Shown here: positions 1 through 4,902 of the stretch, piece after piece
Layout of the letters: the number at the start of each line of letters is the position of its first letter
Position numbering within the stretch: the stretch's first letter is position 1
NCBI GenBank assembly: GCA_013044465.1
Contig: JABEUL010000258.1
Location: 1-5,082, forward strand
Reading direction: 5' to 3'
Length of the DNA stretch: 5,082 nt
Origin: Acidimicrobiales bacterium
Lineage (GTDB): Bacteria; Actinomycetota; Acidimicrobiia; Acidimicrobiales; JABEUL01
Translations under genes and position numbers: made by a program
Notes under the pieces: model-generated
Told to the model about the DNA's origin: nothing
Seen by the model: the letters and a program-made list of their open reading frames with translations, nothing else
Database searches by the model: none

Positions 1-335
1 CCAACGGCCAGGTCAAGGTGTACACTACTGTTTGGTTTTCCCTTGACCAGAGGTCACTCCAGGTTGAATCACAGTTGATGCCAGCACCTGAGGAAGATGT
101 TGAAAGATGTTATGAATTCCTGCTTCGAAAGAATTCTAAATTAGTTGGGCTTCATTTGGCAGTTGGGATGGAAAATGCAATTTATCTTGTTGGTTCATTT
201 CCAGTGGTGTCACTTACTGGTGAACTTTTAGACGAGATTTTAGGATCAGCTTGGACATATAGTGAAGAGATTTTTTCCACAGCAATGGCTATAGGATTTA
301 AGAGTAAATACAAGTACAGAGGTACTAAAGCCTAA
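1..335 (+). CDS. YbjN-domain protein, 5'-truncated by the window edge
   Basis: The reading frame is open from the first full codon (position 3) to the TAA at 333-335, giving about 110 C-terminal residues; the start lies upstream. Recognisable YbjN-family features are a beta-strand-rich beginning (TTVWFSL, then LQVESQLMPAPEED), the run YEFLLRKNSKLVGLHLAV, a second strand pair (AIYLVGSFPV) and a helical C-terminus (LLDEILGSAWTYSEEIFSTAMAIGF). YbjN proteins resemble type III secretion chaperones in fold; their molecular role in actinobacteria is not established, and none is assigned here. In mycobacteria a homologue lies directly after mshA (mycothiol biosynthesis) and upstream of proC, so mshA may lie just left of this window; that is inference. 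The GTG at 18 is in frame but is probably internal, because the domain sequence continues to its left (NGQVK). No signal peptide is visible. The 63-nt gap to proC has a weak terminator-like hairpin. Confidence 0.85.
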   Translation, partial: NGQVKVYTTVWFSLDQRSLQVESQLMPAPEEDVERCYEFLLRKNSKLVGLHLAVGMENAIYLVGSFPVVSLTGELLDEILGSAWTYSEEIFSTAMAIGFKSKYKYRGTKA

Positions 336-359
336 TTTTATATACTCTTTGAGTTTTTT
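324..359 (+). terminator. Weak intrinsic terminator candidate after the YbjN-like gene
   Basis: ACTAAAG (324-330) can pair with CTTTGAGT (347-354) as a 7-bp stem with one bulged G at 351 and a 16-nt loop. A run of six T residues (354-359) follows at once. The stem is AT-rich and overlaps the last codons and stop of the gene, so it may be inefficient. Seen by hand pairing only; no energy was calculated. Confidence 0.3.
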
Positions 360-385
360 GTGGCGTGAGTTTGGCAATTCCAATG

Positions 386-391
386 TATTCT
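386..391 (+). promoter_or_regulatory. Candidate -10 box for a leaderless proC transcript
   Basis: TATTCT fits the actinobacterial -10 pattern TAnnnT and is preceded by TG at 384-385. It ends 7 nt before the ATG at 399, so transcription could begin at the A of the start codon. No purine-rich ribosome binding site precedes that ATG, which is what a leaderless mRNA would look like. No convincing -35 box is present at normal spacing. Confidence 0.35.
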
Positions 392-398
392 TCCCTTT

Positions 399-1220
399 AT
401 GGGAAATAGAAATTTGAGCATTATCGGTGGAGGAAGATTAGGCAGCGCGCTAGTCAAAGGTCTTATTGATCAGGGATTCATGGAACCTAGAGATATATTT
501 GTCGTCGAAAAAGATGAATACCGTATAGCCGAGTTACGGAAAGAAATACCGGGAATCAATGTTGTCCCGACCTATAGCGGTACTGAAGCGGTAATTTTCG
601 CAGTTAAACCTTTTCAGGCAGAACAAGCATGTAAGTCAGTAGCAGATATCCACGGAAACACGCCTTTGAAAGTCTTGTCGGTAATGGCCGCCATTCATAT
701 CAGCGCCCTTGAAACTTGGCTGCCGAAGGGGGCAAAAGTATTAAGAGCTATGCCAAATACTCCTGCCCTTTTAGGTGAAGGAGTCGCCGGGTTGGTGGCA
801 AGTGAGTCCTGTGGAGAAGAAGATGTTACTTGGGCCAAGGAAGTGCTTTTGGCACTCGGCGGGGTGGTGCTCCTGGAAGATGAGTCGCTATTAGACGTTG
901 TTACGGGACTTTCTGGATCTGGACCCGCTTATGTATTTTTGTTGGCCCAATATATGATTGAAAGCGGAATAGAGCTAGGACTTGATGAAGGTGCGGCTAT
1001 AGAACTTGTCACCAGAACAGTTCTTGGTGCTGGGCGAATGCTTGTAGAGACCGGACAAAGTGCCTTAGCGCTTCGGGAAATGGTTACTTCACCAGGCGGC
1101 ACTACTGCCAGGGGAGTTGAATTTTTAGACCTAGGAGGGCTTAAGAAGCTAGTGAAAGATGCGATAGAAGCAGCCAGTCAACGTTCAGTTGAGATGTGGG
1201 AGGAGATGAGACCTAGCTGA
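399..1220 (+). CDS. proC: Pyrroline-5-carboxylate reductase (ProC)
   Basis: This cytoplasmic enzyme performs the last step of proline synthesis, the NAD(P)H-dependent reduction of 1-pyrroline-5-carboxylate to L-proline. The 273 residues match the usual family length. An N-terminal Rossmann fold starts with GGGRLG (residues 10-15), the dinucleotide-binding G-x-G-x-x-G loop. AVKP (68-71) and RAMPNTP (116-122) are conserved positions of the NADP-binding domain. The C-terminal dimerisation and substrate domain carries TGLSGSGPAY (169-178) and the family signature MVTSPGGTTARG (228-239), with Arg at 238 where many homologues have Ala. The frame upstream is closed by TGA at 366-368. ATG 399 is chosen because it keeps the first beta strand; TTG at 414 is a less likely alternative. 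There is no Shine-Dalgarno sequence, and a TAnnnT box 7 nt upstream suggests leaderless translation. A 93-nt gap separates it from the sigma-factor gene. Confidence 0.97.
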   Translation: MGNRNLSIIGGGRLGSALVKGLIDQGFMEPRDIFVVEKDEYRIAELRKEIPGINVVPTYSGTEAVIFAVKPFQAEQACKSVADIHGNTPLKVLSVMAAIHISALETWLPKGAKVLRAMPNTPALLGEGVAGLVASESCGEEDVTWAKEVLLALGGVVLLEDESLLDVVTGLSGSGPAYVFLLAQYMIESGIELGLDEGAAIELVTRTVLGAGRMLVETGQSALALREMVTSPGGTTARGVEFLDLGGLKKLVKDAIEAASQRSVEMWEEMRPS

Positions 1221-1280
1221 AACCAATGAAATCTAACAATTTTTGAAGATTTAGGAATTCAGATAGGTTTAAATGCGTTG

Positions 1281-1286
1281 TATCTT
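1281..1286 (+). promoter_or_regulatory. Weak -10 candidate for the sigma-factor gene
   Basis: TATCTT (TAnnnT pattern) is preceded by TG at 1279-1280, and the TGTAT...CTTC context resembles the candidate -10 before proC (384-393). It would give a leader of about 20 nt containing the AGGAGG at 1302-1307. The box overlaps the right arm of a 7-bp inverted repeat, TGAAGAT (1244-1250) and ATCTTCA (1282-1288), a possible operator. No clear -35 hexamer is visible, and co-transcription with proC is equally possible. Confidence 0.22.
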
Positions 1287-1301
1287 CAGAACTGATTAGT
1301 G

Positions 1302-1307
1302 AGGAGG
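1302..1307 (+). promoter_or_regulatory. Strong ribosome binding site fixing the sigma-factor start
   Basis: AGGAGG lies 6 nt before GTG 1314 and is a perfect Shine-Dalgarno core at good spacing. An in-frame GTG at 1299 would place this site inside the coding region and has no such signal before it, so 1314 is the better start. Confidence 0.75.
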
Positions 1308-1313
1308 CAGCGG

Positions 1314-1991
1314 GTGAACGTAGATGCCGACAATTTTGACGAGCGACAGTACCGTTTGGCAGGTACAGCACTGACAGCGCACAGGGTTCTAACGCACGAA
1401 GAGCAAGTGGAGTTGGCTAAAAGGATTGCCACTGGCGACCAAGAGGCCAGAAGGGCTATGATCGCGGCTAATTTGCGCCTAGTAGTCCATTGGGCCAGAC
1501 GTTATCAGGGTCCGGTCGACTTCGACGATCTAGTCCAAGAGGGAACAATTGGGCTTATGAGAGCGGTGGACAAGTTTGAGTGGGAGCGAGGATTTAGATT
1601 CTCTACATATGCCACGTGGTGGATTAGGCAATCACTACAGCGTGCAATTGAGCGTCATAAATTTACCGAAGTATCGCTTGACCAGCCAGTTGCCGATGAT
1701 GACGGAGCATCTTTAGGAGAGCTAGTTGCCGGTGAAGACGCAGGATTCGAACAGGACGTAGAAGCTGAAATAGTCCAGAATGATCTGCGAAGGGCTATTG
1801 GAGACCTCTCTGAAATGGAACAAAAAGTGGTTGGCCTCCGATTTGGTCTTAATGGAAAATCTCCAGCATCGCTTGAGAGCGTGGCTAGCCAGCTTGGAGT
1901 TGGAGTTCGGCGTGTCAGTCGAATTGAGAGAGAAGACCTGCATAGGCTAGGCCAACTACCGGAAGTAGCGGCATTGGCGCTTTCTGCCTAA
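1314..1991 (+). CDS. RpoD-like sigma-70 family factor lacking the sigma-3 domain
   Basis: This is a 225-residue RNA polymerase sigma factor (numbering from GTG 1314). Region 1.2 (about residues 14-50, with LTHEEQVELAKRIATGD) leads into region 2: NLRLVVHWARRY, DLVQEGTIGLMRAVDKF (core binding, 2.1-2.2), FRFSTYATWWIRQ (2.3-2.4; the two Trp at 102-103 are the promoter-melting pair). After RAIERHKF the protein goes straight to SLDQPVADDDGASLGEL (121-137), which matches the region 3.2 'sigma finger' of primary sigmas (E. coli TPIGDDEDSHLGDF). The roughly 54 residues of domain 3 normally between them, including the RTIRxPVH segment, are absent. Region 4 follows (about 155-215): LSEMEQKVVGLRFGLNG and a helix-turn-helix at about 186-209. 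Promoter-contacting positions in 2.4 and 4.2 differ from RpoD. No stop or frameshift explains the gap. No anti-sigma gene is adjacent. Regulon unknown; probably an alternative (group 2/3-like) factor. Confidence 0.92.
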   Translation: MNVDADNFDERQYRLAGTALTAHRVLTHEEQVELAKRIATGDQEARRAMIAANLRLVVHWARRYQGPVDFDDLVQEGTIGLMRAVDKFEWERGFRFSTYATWWIRQSLQRAIERHKFTEVSLDQPVADDDGASLGELVAGEDAGFEQDVEAEIVQNDLRRAIGDLSEMEQKVVGLRFGLNGKSPASLESVASQLGVGVRRVSRIEREDLHRLGQLPEVAALALSA

Positions 1992-2010
1992 CTTACAGAT
2001 TTTGTATTAG

Positions 2011-2019
2011 TTATCCACA
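2011..2019 (+). promoter_or_regulatory. Single perfect DnaA-box sequence
   Basis: TTATCCACA equals the strong DnaA-binding consensus TTATNCACA. It lies 20 nt after the sigma-factor stop. No second good copy was found in the gap on either strand, so it does not look like an origin. It may be a DnaA regulatory or titration site, or chance. Confidence 0.3.
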
Positions 2020-2029
2020 ATATTTGGAT

Positions 2030-2041
2030 TTGGGTACCCAA
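2030..2041. repeat. 12-bp perfect palindrome and nearby direct repeat in the sigma/transporter gap
   Basis: TTGGGTACCCAA is a perfect palindrome, of the size of a dimeric repressor site. Just right of it ATTGTCT occurs twice (2049-2055 and 2065-2071), 16 nt apart start to start. No T-run follows, so it is not an intrinsic terminator. The rest of the 280-nt gap (1992-2271) shows no RNA gene, no tRNA and no convincing protein gene on either strand. Confidence 0.35.
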
Positions 2042-2260
2042 TTGCCCTATTGTCTTAAGTGTCAATTGTCTCGCACTGGTGAGAAAACTGTAGTCACAAC
2101 CTAATTTAGTTCTGACCTGCAGTGACCAAACGGGACTCGACAGATATTTTTAAATACCCGATGTGGTGTTTCTCTGCACTTGAGGCGCACAAAATATGTG
2201 ACTCGTCAGGGCAGTACCGCCACAAATAGTAATTTAGGTATTTCTGGAATAGTACGGAAT

Positions 2261-2264
2261 GGAG
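2261..2264 (+). promoter_or_regulatory. Ribosome binding site deciding the TTG start of the transporter
   Basis: GGAG ends 7 nt before TTG 2272. The frame is closed upstream by TAA at 2230-2232, and the next ATG (codon 28) falls inside the first membrane helix, so TTG is the credible start. Confidence 0.6.
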
Positions 2265-2271
2265 TAAAGCT

Positions 2272-4749
2272 TTGAGGAACTTTTGGTCTTGGCTGGGACT
2301 AAATTTAGGGAAAAGGGCTGGGATTGTAGCGTTAGTGGGACTTTTAGTGACAATGGGCCTTGGAATAGGCATGGTCAAGCTTAAATTTGTAACTTCCAAT
2401 GCAAGCTATTTAAATCAGAATGATTTAGCACAACAGGAAAACGCGAACTTTGAAAAGGTATTCGGCGGCGATCCCATGGCTTCGATGATTACAATGAATC
2501 CAGGTTCTTCAATCAACAATTTGTTTACTCCGGCAAATCAAGCTGCAATGAACAAAATAGAAACCGAACTTGACAAAGATCCCTCAGTTTTTAGAGTAGT
2601 AACGCCAATGGATGTAATGCATCTTTCGCAGAACTTGGTAGTTGCACCAGGAGGACCAGTGTATTCAATAGCTGGCTCACTCTTACTTTACGCATACCAA
2701 CACGACCTCTCCCCAAGTTCGCAAAAGTTAAGATTGGCCAATTTGAGTGGACAGTTAAAAGCTGAGGAGGCAATTCCAGCCTCTAAACAGGTATTCACAA
2801 ATCCGAACTGGGTAAATTTCTTAACGCACAATACCGATGGTTCGCTTCGCCAAGCTGATCTTTCATTTTTCCCAAATAACTCTCATGCTGTAATTTTTGT
2901 TTTCTTACAAGGTGGGCTGAATATCGATCAGGAATCACAAGCAGCTGCCCGAGTTACTTCTATTATTAATTCAAATCCAATCAGTGGAGCGACAGTAATA
3001 ACAACAGGTGTTCCAGCTCTCCTAAAAACTATCAATGATTATCTCAAAGGAGGTATGTTTACTTTAACTGGCATAGCTGCAATCTTGATGATTTTGATAC
3101 TTTTGCTTACCTTTACAGTTAGATGGCGACTGCTGCCCTTTATTGTGGTTGGAATCGGTCTTGTATGGGCGTTTGGAATAGCAGGGTATTTTAATATTCC
3201 ACTGACTCTAGCTTCGATTGCCGGTTTGCCGGTTTTGTTGGGTGTGGGCATTGACTATGCCGTCCAGATGCATTCTAGAATTGAAGAAGAGGTAGTCCTA
3301 GATAGGGCAGCTCATCCAATCCAAGCTACAGCGAGAAATTTGGGCCCTGCTCTGTTGGTTGTTACCTTTGACGCAGTTTTCGCATTCACGGCTCTTTTGG
3401 TCGCAAAGGTTCCTATGATTAGACAGTTCGGTGCTCTACTAGTAGTTGGGATTATCGCGGTTTGCATTGGTTCGATAATTGGACCACTTGCAATACTGGG
3501 TGTCAGAGAGTATCGCTCCCCAACCAAAGGGAAAGATTTCTCGAAGGGATATTTAAGCAGACTTACTGTTTATCTTGGAAGTCTGCCAGCTACTGCAGCA
3601 ATTCCCTTAGCTGCCGTCAGCCTTGTCATATTTTTTAGCGGAATTGCAGTCGAGGGGAAACTCCAGTTGCAGACAGATCCCATCCAGTGGGTTAATCCTA
3701 ACTCTCAGGCAATTAAAAATATTGTTGCCCTTAGAGCAGGAACGGGATCTGACGACTTGATGGGCGTTTTAGTGACGACAAAGCAGCCTTTTACCGACCA
3801 AACAGTTAAGTATGTAACTAATCTCACAAATGAGATACAAAGTAAGTACTCCAATGTTATATTCCCAGGAATTGGCTTGGTTAATTTTATTGAACAGTTC
3901 ATGGCAGTCCCAGGGGCCGACCAGGTAGTACCCACTGGTCAACAAGTTCTTCAGGTTTACGGTGTAACGCCAACTGCTATTCAAAAACTTACAGTTGAAA
4001 ATAGTGGCGCTGACATGAGCATTATTTTTAGGGCAAAGACTGAGACATTAAGCGGTCTCCAACCTTTGGTTCAAGAACTACAGGGCCCACCCGTAGTAAC
4101 CACTCCCGTTGGGATGACAGCGGCACCAGGTGGAATTGCCGTAGTAGGGGTTGGATTATTGGAAAACCTAGCTGCATCTAGGACAGTTTTGACCTATCTT
4201 TCAATTCTTTTGGTTGGAGCGTTCCTGACTGTGAGGCTTAGAAGTTTAATTAGGGCTGTTTTGTCTCTCATCCCTGTGACAATTGCAGTTGGTGCAGTTT
4301 CATTAATTGCATACGCATTAAATTTGCAGCTTTCTCCGATGACATCAATTGCAGGTCCGCTAGTGGTTGCGGTTTGCACCGAGTTCACGTCACTAATTCT
4401 TCTTAGATTTGTCGAGGAAAGAGCTAGAGGGCTTGAGCCGCGTGAGGCTATGAATGTGACTGCGGCGAGGACGGGAAGAGCCTTTATGGTCTCTGCCATG
4501 ACTGCAATTGCAGGAATTGGAGTCATGGCATTTTCTTCGATGCCGCTTCTAAGAGGGTTTGGAATCATTGTGGCCATGAATGTAGCTGTGGCCCTACTTT
4601 GTGCACTTATAATTCTTCCGCCTATTCTAGTTTTGGCTGACAAGCGCAACTGGGTATCTGGCGGGCTAATAAAGATTCCTGAGCCTCCTCGCGTAGTCGA
4701 AGTCAACACCGACGAACCCGAGATTGATACTGCTGGGGTGTTTGCTTAG
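2272..4749 (+). CDS. RND-superfamily transporter, MMPL/HAE3 type
   Basis: This is an 825-residue inner-membrane protein with the two-fold RND layout. The first half has TM1 (about 17-37), a large extracytoplasmic loop (38-261), then TM2-TM6 (about 262-280, 287-305, 311-331, 357-379, 385-410). The second half has TM7 (441-459), a second large loop (460-637) and TM8-TM12 (about 638-655, 660-682, 689-711, 734-755, 761-788). TM4 carries GVGIDYAVQMHSR with Asp328-Tyr329, the proton-relay pair of MmpL/HAE3 proteins. The equivalent TM10 site reads VCTEFTSLILLR, Glu704-Phe705, so the pair is not duplicated. The 37-residue cytoplasmic tail is acidic at its end. HAE3/MMPL proteins move lipids and other hydrophobic molecules by proton motive force; no substrate can be assigned. 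It appears monocistronic, with a 280-nt gap before it and a hairpin after it. An HpnN-like hopanoid carrier is possible but unsupported by neighbours. Confidence 0.93.
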   Translation: MRNFWSWLGLNLGKRAGIVALVGLLVTMGLGIGMVKLKFVTSNASYLNQNDLAQQENANFEKVFGGDPMASMITMNPGSSINNLFTPANQAAMNKIETELDKDPSVFRVVTPMDVMHLSQNLVVAPGGPVYSIAGSLLLYAYQHDLSPSSQKLRLANLSGQLKAEEAIPASKQVFTNPNWVNFLTHNTDGSLRQADLSFFPNNSHAVIFVFLQGGLNIDQESQAAARVTSIINSNPISGATVITTGVPALLKTINDYLKGGMFTLTGIAAILMILILLLTFTVRWRLLPFIVVGIGLVWAFGIAGYFNIPLTLASIAGLPVLLGVGIDYAVQMHSRIEEEVVLDRAAHPIQATARNLGPALLVVTFDAVFAFTALLVAKVPMIRQFGALLVVGIIAVCIGSIIGPLAILGVREYRSPTKGKDFSKGYLSRLTVYLGSLPATAAIPLAAVSLVIFFSGIAVEGKLQLQTDPIQWVNPNSQAIKNIVALRAGTGSDDLMGVLVTTKQPFTDQTVKYVTNLTNEIQSKYSNVIFPGIGLVNFIEQFMAVPGADQVVPTGQQVLQVYGVTPTAIQKLTVENSGADMSIIFRAKTETLSGLQPLVQELQGPPVVTTPVGMTAAPGGIAVVGVGLLENLAASRTVLTYLSILLVGAFLTVRLRSLIRAVLSLIPVTIAVGAVSLIAYALNLQLSPMTSIAGPLVVAVCTEFTSLILLRFVEERARGLEPREAMNVTAARTGRAFMVSAMTAIAGIGVMAFSSMPLLRGFGIIVAMNVAVALLCALIILPPILVLADKRNWVSGGLIKIPEPPRVVEVNTDEPEIDTAGVFA

Positions 4750-4751
4750 TT

Positions 4752-4759
4752 CAAAGTGT
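4752..4759 (+). repeat. Upstream copy of a hairpin arm that could pair alternatively
   Basis: CAAAGTGT (4752-4759) is the exact reverse complement of ACACTTTG (4796-4803) and repeats the right arm AAAGTGT (4815-4821) of the downstream hairpin. The central arm could therefore pair with either flank. Hand pairing only. Confidence 0.35.
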
Positions 4760-4794
4760 CATAGCACTGTGAAATAGTTTTAGGTAGTTTAATT

Positions 4795-4822
4795 TACACT
4801 TTGTTTTCATAAATAAAGTGTG
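4795..4822 (+). terminator. Hairpin downstream of the transporter gene
   Basis: Bases 4795-4806 pair with 4811-4822 over 12 bp (10 Watson-Crick, G-U at both 4795/4822 and 4803/4814) around the 4-nt loop TCAT. It begins 46 nt after the transporter stop. The stem is AT-rich and is not followed by a U tract on either strand, so it may be a non-canonical terminator, an mRNA 3'-end stabiliser or a regulatory element. Confidence 0.45.
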
Positions 4823-4868
4823 TTAAGAAAGCTCCCTTGTATTTGGGCAAAAGTACGATTGTTGTCAC

Positions 4869-4902
4869 TGGCAACCTTATGGATTAAACACGGAGGTTGT
4901 CA
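4869..4902 (+). promoter_or_regulatory. RBS-sequestering hairpin before the ArdC-like gene
   Basis: TGGCAACCTT (4869-4878) pairs with GGAGGTTGTCA bases 4893-4902 over 10 bp (8 Watson-Crick, 2 G-U) with a 14-nt loop. The stem takes in most of the Shine-Dalgarno GGAGG (4892-4896) and ends at the base before ATG 4903. GTTGTCA occurs both in the right arm (4896-4902) and just upstream (4861-4867), where GTTG could instead pair with CAAC (4872-4875) and free the site. The loop includes a two-codon ATG-GAT-TAA. Confidence 0.45.

Noticed and set aside
18..20. GTG 18 as the true start of the YbjN-like gene.
   Set aside because: The frame stays open to the window edge, the residues before it fit the domain's first strand, and the remaining protein would be shorter than the family norm.
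1299..1313. GTG 1299 as the start of the sigma factor (five extra residues).
   Set aside because: The perfect AGGAGG at 1302-1307 would then be coding, and nothing like a ribosome binding site precedes 1299. GTG 1314 is 6 nt after AGGAGG and in frame.
1644..1680. A frameshift hiding the sigma-3 domain in another frame.
   Set aside because: The DNA between region 2.4 and the finger is only about 30 nt, far too short to encode a missing domain in any frame, and the frame is continuous.
1722..1943. Antisense 73-codon ORF within the sigma-factor gene.
   Set aside because: Fully inside a gene with clear sigma regions on the other strand; no motif or ribosome binding site.
1314..1991. Horizontal transfer of the sigma gene, from its higher G+C (32 of 60 in a sample) than parts of its neighbours.
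   Set aside because: The difference is modest, rests on a few hand counts, and membrane proteins and short conserved genes vary this much within one genome.
2011..2019. A replication origin based on the DnaA box.
   Set aside because: Only one good box, no cluster, no adjacent AT-rich unwinding element of note, and no dnaA, dnaN or rep gene in view.
2122..2229. A 35-residue + strand ORF (GTG 2122 to TAG 2227-2229) in the gap before the transporter.
   Set aside because: No ribosome binding site, no recognisable motif, and a length expected by chance. It could be revisited if ribosome profiling shows a signal.
2106..2399. Antisense 97-codon ORF spanning the gap and the start of the transporter.
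   Set aside because: Overlaps the well-supported transporter N-terminus, with no family resemblance and no clear start signal.
4194..4709. Antisense 171-codon ORF within the transporter.
   Set aside because: It mirrors the codons of the hydrophobic TM8-TM12 region and has no recognisable domain; a shadow of the real gene.
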